This document shows, piece after piece, positions 1 through 8,695 of a stretch of 64,000 bases of DNA. Made by a program: the position numbers and the translations under genes. Every line of letters starts with the position of its first letter. Within the stretch, counting starts at the first letter, position 1. The notes under the pieces were generated by a model that did not search any database, had not been told where the DNA came from, and saw nothing but the letters and a program-made list of their open reading frames with translations. Source of the stretch: Porphyrobacter sp. (lineage in GTDB: Bacteria > Pseudomonadota > Alphaproteobacteria > Sphingomonadales > Sphingomonadaceae); NCBI GenBank assembly GCA_027533455.1, contig JAPZUC010000009.1:62001-126000 (forward strand). Reading direction: 5' to 3'.

Positions 1-568
1 CGACCTTCGGCTCCTCCCCCCGCATCAGGCGGCCGATATTGGCGCGGTGCTGGACAATGACGATCACGGCGATGGCGATCAGCGGGGCGATGACATGCAG
101 GTAGCCCAGCGCCCATGCCACAACCGGCGCGGCGATGATGGTCACCAGCGAGGACACCGACGAGATGCGGCTGAGGAGCAGCGTCGCGCCCCAGATCGCG
201 GCGCAGGCAAGCATCGCTGGCCACGCCAGCGCGGCGAGCGCACCTGCGGCGCTAGCAAAGCCCTTGCCGCCCTTGAAGGCGAGCCACGGCGTGAAGCAAT
301 GCCCGGCCACCGCGGCTACCGCTGCGATGCCTTCGGTTCCGGGCCAGAACGTTCTGGCGACCAGCACCGGAATCACGGCCTTGGCCGCATCGAGCAGCAC
401 GGTCGCTGCCGCCAGTCCCTTGTTGCCGGTGCGCAGCACATTGGTCGCCCCGATTGAGCCGCTGCCGATCTGGCGCACATCGCCCAGACCCGCAGCACGG
501 GTGAGGATCAGACCGAAGGGAATCGAGGCAAGGGCAAAGCCAAGCAGGGCGGCGAAGATAGGTTCCAT
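1..568 (-). CDS. plsY: Glycerol-3-phosphate acyltransferase PlsY (C-terminus cut by window edge)
   Basis: PlsY is an inner-membrane enzyme that transfers an acyl group from acyl-phosphate to glycerol-3-phosphate, the first acylation step of phospholipid synthesis. Translation from the ATG at 568 gives MEPIFAALLGFALASIPFGL, then the family motif GSGSIGATNVLR near residue 35 and GGKGFASAAG near residue 105. Several hydrophobic membrane segments follow. About 189 residues are visible, close to the usual full length of around 200, so only the last few residues lie beyond position 1. The upstream ATG at 579 is followed at once by a stop, so 568 is the start. The gene is divergent from the HTH/EF-hand gene, with only about 40 bp between them, so promoters must overlap. 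Confidence 0.93.
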   Translation of the reverse strand, partial: MEPIFAALLGFALASIPFGLILTRAAGLGDVRQIGSGSIGATNVLRTGNKGLAAATVLLDAAKAVIPVLVARTFWPGTEGIAAVAAVAGHCFTPWLAFKGGKGFASAAGALAALAWPAMLACAAIWGATLLLSRISSVSSLVTIIAAPVVAWALGYLHVIAPLIAIAVIVIVQHRANIGRLMRGEEPKV

Positions 569-609
569 CACGTTGTCATAGCCGCACCGCGCGATTCGTC
601 TAAGCCAAT

Positions 610-1368
610 GTGCCACCGCCCATAATAGCGGACGGGATTACGGCCCGACCATACTTTCGCACGTTATCCCAAGCCGCTAGGGCTCGCGGCACGGAGTCAA
701 ACAACCCGATCACGCGCCTGACAGAGCGCGAGAAGGAAGCGCTGCGCGCGTGGCTGGGGCACAAAACGGCCAAGGAAATCGCGATCGATCTCGGCATTTC
801 GCACCACGCGGTGGAAAAGCGGCTGAAGATGGCGCGCACCAAGCTGGATGCCGGATCATCCCTAGAAGCGGCACGGATGCTCGCGCAAAACGAAACGTAC
901 GATCAGGCTGTACCTCCCTCGCCGGACCTCGAAACGCCCGCGCAATCCGGGAAGCAATGGCGGACCAGACACCTTGTCACAGGAGCCGCAATCATGACCA
1001 TGCTATCCGCCGCAGCAATCATCCTGTTCTCCCACTCGGGTACGGCAGAATTGGCCCTGAAACCGGGCGACCTGCTGCTCGTCGCGCCCGTCACTTTCGA
1101 ACAGTTGGACACCGACCGTTCGGGCTATCTCGAAGGTAGCGAGGCACCCCCGCTGATCAAGGCAAGCGGCAACCCGACCTACACCCCGAACGGCGATGGT
1201 ACCGCCGAGCTGGCCGGCGACGAGGTCCGGTTCGACACAGGCGCGCTGCGCGACAGCTTCTACAAGCAGGCCGACACCGATGGTGATGGCAAGATTTCAC
1301 TGCGCGAATATGAGACGTGGGCCAAACCCGCCAAGCGCGAGATCGATGTCGCTGAAGCACCCGAATAG
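610..1368 (+). CDS. LuxR-type HTH / single transmembrane / double EF-hand protein
   Basis: The predicted protein has 252 residues. Residues 36-90 form a LuxR/FixJ-type helix-turn-helix beginning LTEREKEALRAW and including TAKEIAIDLGISHHAVEKRL. A hydrophobic segment at about 121-141 looks like one membrane span. Beyond it are two canonical 12-residue EF-hand loops, D167-x-D-x-S-G up to E178 and D222-x-D-x-D-G up to E233. The layout suggests a membrane-anchored DNA-binding protein whose C-terminal, calcium-binding half lies in the periplasm, in the manner of ToxR. That role is inferred. The start is GTG at 610; there is no in-frame ATG before the HTH, so the start is the weakest part of the call. 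Its target could be its own promoter or the adjacent plsY promoter. Confidence 0.8.
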   Translation: MPPPIIADGITARPYFRTLSQAARARGTESNNPITRLTEREKEALRAWLGHKTAKEIAIDLGISHHAVEKRLKMARTKLDAGSSLEAARMLAQNETYDQAVPPSPDLETPAQSGKQWRTRHLVTGAAIMTMLSAAAIILFSHSGTAELALKPGDLLLVAPVTFEQLDTDRSGYLEGSEAPPLIKASGNPTYTPNGDGTAELAGDEVRFDTGALRDSFYKQADTDGDGKISLREYETWAKPAKREIDVAEAPE

Positions 1369-1406
1369 TTGACCACAGGCGGGACCTCGGCCATCGGCCC
1401 ATAACG

Positions 1407-2222
1407 ATGGCCGATCCCGCTTCCCCCATCCTGCTGTTCGATTCCGGCGTGGGCGGCCTCACCGTCTACGACGCGCTGCGCGATGTGTTGCCGCAAGCAC
1501 CGGTAATCTACGCTGCCGATCTCGCCGGCCTGCCCTATGGCACCAAGACCGAGGCGCAGGTGGCGGCGCGGGTGGCAGGGCTGCTCGGGCGCATGACCGA
1601 GCGTTACCAGCCGCGCCTTGCCTGCATCGCCTGCAACACCGCCAGCACCATTGCGCTGGGCATGGTGCGCGATGTGCTGGAGATCCCCGTGGTCGGCACC
1701 GTCCCCGCGATCAAGCCTGCCGTGCTGGCGAGCAAATCCGGCGTGATCGGACTGCTCGGCACCCAGGCGACGATCCGCCAGCCCTATGTCGATCAGCTCG
1801 AAGCCGAATTCGTCGCGGGCAAGACCTTGCTGCGCCACGCCGCGCCGGGGCTGGTCGAGGAGGCAGAGAAAAAGCTGCGCGGGCAAGCGGTCGACCGGAC
1901 AGTGTTGCGCGCCGCGCTTGCGGATCTTGCTGCGTCAGGCAACGGCGCTGCGATGGACGCGGTGGTGCTGGGCTGCACACACTTCCCGCTGCTGAAGGAC
2001 GAGCTCCAGCATATCGCCACCTTCGACCTCGGCTGGTCGCCCGATGTACGCTTCCTCGACGGTGCCGCTGGCATTGCGGGACGGATTTCCCACCTGCTCG
2101 AAGGCCAGAGCTTCGCGCGCAAAGGCCTCAACCGCTTTGTCGTCACCGGCCCGATCGCGCGGGCAGCGGGGCTTGAACCGGCACTGGCTGCACGCGGCTT
2201 TGGGCCTGCCGAAGCGTTCTGA
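1407..2222 (+). CDS. murI: Glutamate racemase MurI
   Basis: MurI interconverts L- and D-glutamate in the cytoplasm to supply D-Glu for peptidoglycan. The 271-residue product has the N-terminal DSGVGGLTV signature (residues 12-20), the first catalytic cysteine in CNTAS (C76) and the second in GCTHFPLL (C190, followed by H192). These two cysteines are the proton donor/acceptor pair of the family. Length is typical. The ATG at 1407 follows the HTH/EF-hand stop by 38 bp. About 180 bp separate it from hemA, and no obvious terminator hairpin lies there, so read-through into hemA is possible. Confidence 0.95.
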   Translation: MADPASPILLFDSGVGGLTVYDALRDVLPQAPVIYAADLAGLPYGTKTEAQVAARVAGLLGRMTERYQPRLACIACNTASTIALGMVRDVLEIPVVGTVPAIKPAVLASKSGVIGLLGTQATIRQPYVDQLEAEFVAGKTLLRHAAPGLVEEAEKKLRGQAVDRTVLRAALADLAASGNGAAMDAVVLGCTHFPLLKDELQHIATFDLGWSPDVRFLDGAAGIAGRISHLLEGQSFARKGLNRFVVTGPIARAAGLEPALAARGFGPAEAF

Positions 2223-2401
2223 TTTGCGCAATATCGCTTGCGAAACACTCGCAAAGATCATGATAGCAAAAGCGCCCGGTCGCCCTTAAATACCGGCGAA
2301 ACCAACCGCCCGCTCGGGCGTTGTGGCCGGACAAGAGAGCCTTGGCAGGAACCCGTGCCCGCCCGTCCCTCGACGGCGGCCGCGAGAGCAGCGAGACGCG
2401 A

Positions 2402-3622
2402 GTGAACTACGACCAGATCTTCGATTCCGCGATCGACCGGCTGCATGAGGAAGGCCGTTACCGCGTCTTCATCGACATCATGCGCAATAAGGGCGCTTAT
2501 CCCAATGCGCGCTGTTTTCATGGACATAACGGCCCCAAGCCGATCACTGTGTGGTGCTCCAACGACTACCTGTGCATGGGCCAGCACGAAAAGGTGATCG
2601 GCGCGATGGAAGCCGCGCTGCACGATGTCGGCGCAGGCTCGGGCGGCACCCGCAATATCGGCGGCAACACGCACTTCCATGTCGAACTGGAAGCGGAACT
2701 GGCCGATCTCCACGGCAAGGACACCGCCCTGCTGTTCACCAGTGGCTATGTCTCGAACGATGCGACGCTTTCGACGCTGGCCAAGCTGCTGCCGGGCTGC
2801 GTGATCTTCTCGGACGAATTGAACCACGCCAGCATGATAGCCGGCATCCGTAATTCGGGCTGCGAGAAGAAGGTGTTCCGCCACAATGACGTGGCGCATC
2901 TGGAAGAACTGCTGGCGTCGGTGGACATCGACACGCCCAAGCTGATCGCCTTCGAGTCTGTCTATTCGATGGACGGCGATGTCGCCCCGATCCACGCGAT
3001 CTGCGACCTTGCGGAAAAATACAACGCGCTCACCTATATCGACGAAGTCCACGCGGTCGGCATGTACGGCGCGCGCGGTGGCGGCATTTCCGAGCGCGAC
3101 GGCGCGGCGCACCGGATCGACATCATCGAAGGTACGCTGGGCAAGGCGTTCGGGGTCATGGGCGGCTATATCGCGGCATCGTCCAAGGTTGTGGACTGCA
3201 TCCGCTCCTACGCGCCGGGCTTCATCTTCACTACCTCGCTCTCGCCCGTGCTGGTTGCGGGCGTGCTCGCTTCGGTGCGGCATCTGAAAGAAAGCAGCGT
3301 CGAGCGTAACGCCCAGCAGCGCGCCGCAGCGATGCTGAAGTTGAAGTTTGCCGAGGCCGGCCTGCCGGTCATGGATTCGGTCACCCACATCGTGCCGCTG
3401 ATGGTCGGTGATCCGGTGCGCGCCAAGAAGATCAGCGATATTCTGCTGGCCGAATACGGCGTCTATGTGCAGCCGATCAACTTCCCCACCGTGCCGCGCG
3501 GCACCGAGCGCCTGCGCTTTACCCCCGGCCCGCACCACACAGATGCGATGATGGACGAGCTGACCGAAGCGCTGGTAGAAATCTGGGACCGGCTCGAACT
3601 GGAACTGGCGAAAGCGGCCTGA
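2402..3622 (+). CDS. hemA: 5-aminolevulinate synthase (C4 pathway)
   Basis: This PLP enzyme condenses glycine and succinyl-CoA to 5-aminolevulinate, the first step of heme/tetrapyrrole synthesis in alphaproteobacteria. I place the start at GTG 2402, giving [20 protein letters not shown] and 406 residues. That matches the family N-terminus and puts the PLP lysine at K248 in TLGKAFG, the same number as in the Rhodobacter enzyme. An upstream in-frame TTG at 2321 would add an unconserved, arginine-rich stretch and is rejected. Other conserved parts are the glycine-rich [12 protein letters not shown] near residue 77, DEVHAVG near 214 and the TTSLSP segment. The gene appears monocistronic. Confidence 0.96.
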   Translation: MNYDQIFDSAIDRLHEEGRYRVFIDIMRNKGAYPNARCFHGHNGPKPITVWCSNDYLCMGQHEKVIGAMEAALHDVGAGSGGTRNIGGNTHFHVELEAELADLHGKDTALLFTSGYVSNDATLSTLAKLLPGCVIFSDELNHASMIAGIRNSGCEKKVFRHNDVAHLEELLASVDIDTPKLIAFESVYSMDGDVAPIHAICDLAEKYNALTYIDEVHAVGMYGARGGGISERDGAAHRIDIIEGTLGKAFGVMGGYIAASSKVVDCIRSYAPGFIFTTSLSPVLVAGVLASVRHLKESSVERNAQQRAAAMLKLKFAEAGLPVMDSVTHIVPLMVGDPVRAKKISDILLAEYGVYVQPINFPTVPRGTERLRFTPGPHHTDAMMDELTEALVEIWDRLELELAKAA

Positions 3623-3697
3623 TCACCGGCGAAATTTCCTTGCTTTACCTATCCTTATGGATAGATATTTCTACAGGAATTTCGAAGGGGGACATCC

Positions 3698-4702
3698 ATG
3701 ATGAAGCGGTTTCTGGTGAGCGCGAGCCTCGCGCTCGCGCTGGTGGCGTGTGGCGGTGGGGATAGCGGAACGCCTCCGCCGACCGGCGGCGGCGGCACAC
3801 CAACCCCTACGCCCACCCCGACACCCAGCCCTACCCCGACGCCGACCTATTCGCTGTTTTCGCAGCTGACCGGCGACCAACAGTTTTCCAGCGCCTGTGC
3901 GGGTACCACAGAAACCGGCGGACAGTTCGCGGCTCTCACAGATATTGGCTTCATCCGGTCGAGCACGTTCCCCTCGGCGATCGATCATGATTTCCATGCT
4001 GGCACCAGCACCTAGCGGATCGCGAGCCGGTCGCCCGACGGTGTCGATTATGTCTACACCTTCGGTCCGGCTGACGTCGTCACCACCGCCCAGCCGAACA
4101 CCGTCGCCTATCGCAAGTTGGACGCGAACAACTTCGGTACCCGCTTCGCCATCACCCAGACGACCCTCGGCACCATCAATGCCGAATATGTCAGAGCAAC
4201 GCGCGTGTTAGTGCGTCCGGGCAACACCATCGTGAATGCGTTCTGCGTCATCGGTGTGCCGACACTTCTCACCGATCGTCCCGCCGCCGCGGTTACCTAT
4301 TCGCAGTTCGCCTATAACGGGACGGCCTTCATCACCGACCGGACCACGGGTGCGCGGCGACAGTTCGATATCAGCGAAAGCACGGCGCAGTTCACTGCCA
4401 ATCCCACGAACGGCGCGATCAATGTCTCTCTGACGATCGTGGGCCGCGAATTCCTTGCCGGTGGGGCCTTGGCGACAACCACAACAGCGCTTGGCACCTA
4501 TGCGGGGCAATCAGGGATCGACGGGACGCAGCAGACCTTCGGGACCCCGCTGACACGGCAACCGGATGGCTCGGTCGGCGGCGGCTTCTCGGGCTGGTTC
4601 TTCGGTCCGCAGGGGCGCGAGGCGGGCCTCGCCTTCAGCTTCAGGATCATCGATGGCAACAACGATCTGGTGCTCGGCGGTTCGCTCACGGCACGCCGCT
4701 AG
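3698..4702 (+). pseudogene. Transferrin-binding-protein-like surface lipoprotein, interrupted by in-frame TAG
   Basis: The gene starts with a good ribosome-binding site (AAGGGGG) and ATG at 3698. It encodes a lipoprotein signal peptide with lipobox LVAC (C18), a Thr-Pro repeat linker at about residues 34-50, and then a beta-rich domain. Codon 106 (4013-4015) is TAG, but the same frame continues without another stop to 4702. The downstream part reads as ordinary protein, ending with a GFSGWFFGPQGREAG segment. That segment resembles the C-terminal barrel motif of transferrin-binding-protein-like (TbpB/HupA-type) lipoproteins. A single base change from a tyrosine codon (TAC or TAT) would explain the stop. 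Alternatives are sequencing error or amber read-through. The short inverted repeat TATCC-TTAT-GGATA at 3650-3663 lies just upstream. Confidence 0.7.
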
Positions 4703-4764
4703 GCCTTTTCACAGCCTCTCCCTTGCGCTAGCCGCTGCGGCAACACGCAAGGGAGAGAGCGATA

Positions 4765-5457
4765 ATGAGCGGGACGCCTGACCAGACTTATGCCGAGGTG
4801 GTGCTCGGGCGGCGTTCTATTCGCGGCTATCTCGACAAGCCCGTCCCGCGCGCGCTGATCGAGGGAATCCTCACGATGGCGATGCGCTCGCCCACGTCGA
4901 TGAACACCCAGCCCTGGCACTTCCACGTCATCACCGGCGAACCGCTCGACCGCATCCGCAAGGGCAACACCGACAACATCCTTGCCGGCGTCCCCGACAG
5001 CCGCGAATTTCGCCGGGGCGAGGCCTTTGCCGGCGTTCACCGCGATCGCCAGGTCGAAGTCGCCAAGCAATTGTTCGGCGCGATGGGGATCGAGCGTGAC
5101 GACAAGGATGCCCGACAGGACTGGGTGCTGCGCGGTTTCCGCCAGTTCGATGCACCGGTCTGCGTGATCGTCACCTATGACCGCGAGCTTTCCGGCAGCG
5201 ATGACACCGCATTCGATTGCGGCGCTGTCACCACCGCGCTCGTCAATGCGGCGTGGAGCAAGGGTCTGGGCTGCGTGATCAATTCGCAGGGCATCATGCA
5301 GAGCCCGGTGGTGCGCGAACACGCGGGCATTCCCGAGGATCAGGTGATCATGAAGGCGGTCGCGCTGGGCTGGCCCGATCCGGACTTTCCGGCCAACGCG
5401 GTGGTCTCCGTGCGCAAGAGCGTGGACGAGGCGGCGCGGTTCGTCGGCTTCGACTGA
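4765..5457 (+). CDS. Nitroreductase-family flavoprotein
   Basis: A 230-residue protein of the FMN-dependent nitroreductase family, which uses NAD(P)H to reduce nitro groups, quinones or other electron-poor substrates. The N-terminal FMN phosphate-binding motif RRSIRGY is at residues 17-23. A further conserved segment, SPTSMNTQPWHF, lies near residue 42. The C-terminal part has the GLGCVINSQG stretch and ALGWPDPDFPAN typical of the family. A clear ribosome-binding site (AGGGAGAGAG) precedes the ATG at 4765. The true substrate cannot be read from the sequence. It is convergent with the efflux permease, with 3 bp between the stop codons. Confidence 0.9.
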   Translation: MSGTPDQTYAEVVLGRRSIRGYLDKPVPRALIEGILTMAMRSPTSMNTQPWHFHVITGEPLDRIRKGNTDNILAGVPDSREFRRGEAFAGVHRDRQVEVAKQLFGAMGIERDDKDARQDWVLRGFRQFDAPVCVIVTYDRELSGSDDTAFDCGAVTTALVNAAWSKGLGCVINSQGIMQSPVVREHAGIPEDQVIMKAVALGWPDPDFPANAVVSVRKSVDEAARFVGFD

Positions 5458-5460
5458 GGT

Positions 5461-6657
5461 CTATTCGTGGCGTAGCGCGTCGATTGGATCGAGCTTCGAG
5501 GCGCGGCTGGCGGGATAATATCCGAAGACGATCCCCATCCCGGCCGCGAACACGAAGCTGATGATGTTGATCACCGGATCGAACACGAACGGCACCTCGA
5601 TCGCAGCCGTCAGCCCGAGCGAGGCGAGGAAGCCCAGCCCGATGCCCGCCAGCCCACCGAGCGCACACAGCACCACCGCCTCGGTCAGGAACTGCAAGCG
5701 CACCTCGCGCGCCAGCGCACCGATGGCGAGGCGGATGCCGATCTCGCGGGTGCGTTCGGTAACGGAGACGAGCATGATGTTCATGATACCGATCCCGCCC
5801 ACCAGCAGGCTGATCGAGGCGATGATCGCCACCATCACCGTCAAGGCGCCGGTCACCGCGCCCAGCGTCTGATTGATCTGCGCTGTGTCGATCACGTTGA
5901 AGTCATTGGGTTCGGCGCCTTGCAGCAAGCGCCGCTCGCGCAGCAGATCGACCAGCGAATCCTGGATCACCTTGGCCTCGTAGGCCGGATCGTACTTGAC
6001 CACGAAGAAATCGAGCTTGTCGTTGCCCTTGAAGCGGCGCTGCACAGTCTTGAGCGGCATGTAGACCGTATCGTCATCATCCTGGCCGCCGCCGCCCTGC
6101 CCGCGTTCCTCCATCACGCCGATCACCTGGCATGAGACATTGCCCAGCCGCATCCGGGCGCCGACCGGGCTGGTGCCGGGCGGGAAGATCGCCTCGCGCA
6201 CCTTCAGGCCGAGCAGGCACACCGCGTTGCCCGCTTCCTGTTCCTGCACGGTGAAGGGACGGCCCTCGGCGATCTTGACCGATTGCGCTTCGAGCAGGTC
6301 GTTGTTGCCGCCCTGCACGCGGGTGTCCCAATCCTGCCCGTTGTAGAATGCGGTCGCGCTCGCCCCGGCATTGCCCGCCGCGATATCCACGCCGGCGATC
6401 TGCTGGGTAACCGCTCGCACATCGCCGTCGTCGAAGGGCCGGGGCGCGCCGCGGTTGGTGCGGACAGGGAAGACAACAAAATTGCTCGCCCCCAGCGACG
6501 CGATGTTTTCCTGCACCTGAGCGGTCACCCCGTTGCCGACGGTCACCATCGTAACCACCGCGGCGACGCCGATGATGATGCCCAGCGTAGTCAGGATCGA
6601 GCGCAGGATGTGCCGCCGGATTTCACGCAGGGCGAGCAGAATAGTCGTGCCGAGCAT
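5461..6657 (-). CDS. MacB-type ABC transporter permease
   Basis: A 398-residue inner-membrane protein with the MacB/FtsX layout. It has an N-terminal transmembrane helix (TTLGIIIGVAAVVTMVTVG), a large periplasmic domain (roughly residues 45-270), and three C-terminal helices. The EXTL-like loop VTERTREIGIRLAIGA lies between the helices, and the protein ends with the common PASRASKLDPIDALRHE. In this family the permease works mechanically with a cytoplasmic ATPase and a periplasmic adaptor rather than passing substrate through itself. The gene is last in a four-gene minus-strand operon and touches the ATPase gene at 6657. Confidence 0.9.
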   Translation of the reverse strand: MLGTTILLALREIRRHILRSILTTLGIIIGVAAVVTMVTVGNGVTAQVQENIASLGASNFVVFPVRTNRGAPRPFDDGDVRAVTQQIAGVDIAAGNAGASATAFYNGQDWDTRVQGGNNDLLEAQSVKIAEGRPFTVQEQEAGNAVCLLGLKVREAIFPPGTSPVGARMRLGNVSCQVIGVMEERGQGGGGQDDDDTVYMPLKTVQRRFKGNDKLDFFVVKYDPAYEAKVIQDSLVDLLRERRLLQGAEPNDFNVIDTAQINQTLGAVTGALTVMVAIIASISLLVGGIGIMNIMLVSVTERTREIGIRLAIGALAREVRLQFLTEAVVLCALGGLAGIGLGFLASLGLTAAIEVPFVFDPVINIISFVFAAGMGIVFGYYPASRASKLDPIDALRHE

Positions 6658-7373
6658 CAGGCGGGGCTGCCTTGCGCCGCCAGCGCGCCGCGCTCGATCC
6701 GTTCGACCAGCCCGTCGCGGAACCGCACGATGGTGCCTGCATAGGCAGCCATATCTTCCTCGTGGGTGACCATCAGGATGGTGATCCCGTCCGCGTTCAG
6801 CCGCCGCAGCAATTCCATGATCTCGACCGAGCGTTCGCTGTCGAGGTTGCCAGTCGGTTCGTCGGCGAGCAGGACATCGGGCTGCGTCACCAGCGCGCGG
6901 GCAATGGCGACGCGCTGCTGCTGGCCGCCCGAAAGCTCGGCCGGGGTATGGTCGGCCCAGGGCACCAGCCCCACCTGATCGAGCGCCCGCATCGCCGCCG
7001 CACGCCGCGCCGCCTTGCTCTCGCCGCGATAGACCAGCGGCAGCTCGACATTCTCGAGCGCGGTGGTGCGCGCGAGCAGGTTGAAGCCCTGAAACACAAA
7101 GCCGAGATAGCGCCGCCGCAGAAGGCTGCGCTGGTCGCGGTCGAGCTTCTGCACCTCCACGCCCTTGAAACGGAACACGCCCGCCGTCGGCACATCGAGG
7201 CAGCCGAGGATGTTCATGGTGGTCGATTTGCCCGAACCCGACGGGCCCATTACCGCGACGAACTCGCCGCGCATAATGGTGAGGTCCACGCCCTTGAGGG
7301 CCTGGAACGCAGCCGCTCCGCTGCCGAAGGTCTTGGTGATCCCCTTCAGCTCGATGAGCGGTTCTGCACTCAT
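6657..7373 (-). CDS. ABC transporter ATPase, MacB/LolD type
   Basis: A 238-residue ATP-binding subunit. It shows Walker A GPSGSGKST near residue 44, the ABC signature LSGGQQQRVAIARAL near 148, and Walker B VLLADEPTGNLDS near 170. This is the MacB/LolD subfamily, which powers lipoprotein release or tripartite efflux. Its gene overlaps the adaptor gene by ATGA (7370-7373) and abuts the permease gene. In Escherichia coli MacB, ATPase and permease are one polypeptide; here they are separate proteins, a common arrangement in other proteobacteria. Confidence 0.93.
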   Translation of the reverse strand: MSAEPLIELKGITKTFGSGAAAFQALKGVDLTIMRGEFVAVMGPSGSGKSTTMNILGCLDVPTAGVFRFKGVEVQKLDRDQRSLLRRRYLGFVFQGFNLLARTTALENVELPLVYRGESKAARRAAAMRALDQVGLVPWADHTPAELSGGQQQRVAIARALVTQPDVLLADEPTGNLDSERSVEIMELLRRLNADGITILMVTHEEDMAAYAGTIVRFRDGLVERIERGALAAQGSPA

Positions 7374-8695
7374 TTGGCGGCCGCCTTGACCCCGGTGACG
7401 ACCTTCATCCCCGGCTTCAAGCCGCTGGACCTCACGACCGTGCGCCGCCCGTCACTGCGACCGGTGATCACCTCGACCGCCTTCAGCGTGCCATCGGCCT
7501 GCAGCACCTGCACCTGCTGGCGGCTGCCTTCACCGATGCTGGCCTGCTGCTTGTCCTTCTCGAGCCCGAACTGCGGCGGGCTGATGAAGCCGCCGGCTTC
7601 GGCCGCCTTCTCGTCCGGCTTGAACCGCAGCGCGGCATTGGGGACGAGCATCGCCTTGCCGGTATTCTGCGTGGCAATGGTCGCGGTTGCGGTCATGCCC
7701 GGGCGAAGCAGGCCATCGGTGTTCTGGACGATCAGGCGCGCTTCATAGCTGACGACCGATCCGCTCCCGCCTGCGCTCGGCGTGCTGCCGCTGCTGCCCG
7801 ATTCCCCTTCGACGGTGCTGCGCGAGGCAAGGTCGACGCGCTGGAGCGTCGCGGGGAAGCGCCGGCCGGGATAGGCATCAACGGTGAAGGTCGCTTCCTG
7901 TCCGGCCTTCACCTGCCCCACATCCGCCTCGTCGATGGCGACACGCAGCTGCATTTCGGACAGGTCTTCGGCAATCACGAACAGGGTCACGGTGTTGAAC
8001 GCGGCGACCACGGTCTGCCCCGGCTCGACCCGGCGGGCGAGGACCACGCCGTTGACAGGCGAGCGGATCACCGCGCGCGAACGGGTGGTGAGGTTGCCCT
8101 TGAGCAGCGCGTCGGCGGCCTCGATATTGGCCCGCGCTGATGCGACCGCGGCCTTGTCACGCTGGACAGCAGCCTCGGCCTGTTCGACCTCGATCTGCGA
8201 AGGCACGCGCCCGCTCGACAGGCGCCGCACTTCTTCCAGCCGGGCAAGCTGTACCTTGTCGATATCCAGCGTCGCCTGCGCCTGACCCAATGCCGCGCGC
8301 GCGGCGTTGAGATTGGCGCGTGCCTGGGCGATCTGCTGGTCGATGATCTCGGTGTTGATCACCGCGATCACCTGGCCCTTGCTGACGCGGTCATTGACGT
8401 CGACCAGCACGGAATCGAGCGGCCCGGTGACTTCCGCGCCAACTTCGACCTGATTGGTCGGGCGCAGATTGCCCGTCGCGGTGACCGAAAGCGCCAGCGA
8501 TTCCTCGGCCACCTTCTCGCTGATGTAGTCGGGCGGCGGCGGATCGGCGGTGCAGCGCGCGATGATCAGGACCAGGACCAGCAGGACAAGGGCCGGAAGC
8601 CAGAATTTCATCCATCGCCGCCATGCGGGCACGGGCTTGCTGCCGAGGAATTCGTCCACGCTGGGCGCTTCGGCCGGACGGGTCGATTCGTTCAC
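7370..8695 (-). CDS. MacA/HlyD-family periplasmic adaptor
   Basis: A 441-residue membrane-fusion protein. An N-terminal membrane anchor (LPALVLLVLVLIIARC, about residues 34-49) is followed by a lipoyl/barrel-sandwich half (VEVGAEVTGPLDSVLV near 81). A long alpha-helical hairpin rich in Ala, Gln and Arg (about 110-190) comes next. Then come the second lipoyl half, a beta-barrel domain and a membrane-proximal domain. It would link the ABC permease to the outer-membrane channel encoded next to it. A Gly/Ser-rich loop occurs near residue 303 (SGSSGSTPSAGGSGS). It overlaps the outer-membrane protein gene by ATGA at 8692-8695, so translation is coupled. Confidence 0.9.
   Translation of the reverse strand: MNESTRPAEAPSVDEFLGSKPVPAWRRWMKFWLPALVLLVLVLIIARCTADPPPPDYISEKVAEESLALSVTATGNLRPTNQVEVGAEVTGPLDSVLVDVNDRVSKGQVIAVINTEIIDQQIAQARANLNAARAALGQAQATLDIDKVQLARLEEVRRLSSGRVPSQIEVEQAEAAVQRDKAAVASARANIEAADALLKGNLTTRSRAVIRSPVNGVVLARRVEPGQTVVAAFNTVTLFVIAEDLSEMQLRVAIDEADVGQVKAGQEATFTVDAYPGRRFPATLQRVDLASRSTVEGESGSSGSTPSAGGSGSVVSYEARLIVQNTDGLLRPGMTATATIATQNTGKAMLVPNAALRFKPDEKAAEAGGFISPPQFGLEKDKQQASIGEGSRQQVQVLQADGTLKAVEVITGRSDGRRTVVRSSGLKPGMKVVTGVKAAAK

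Noticed and set aside
2258..3538. Long minus-strand open frame opposite hemA
   Set aside because: It mirrors hemA codon structure in high-GC DNA and has no domain; hemA has all catalytic motifs.
3805..3850. Thr-Pro coding repeat as a CRISPR or satellite array
   Set aside because: It is an in-frame low-complexity linker of the lipoprotein, with no spacers. No CRISPR array was seen anywhere in the window.
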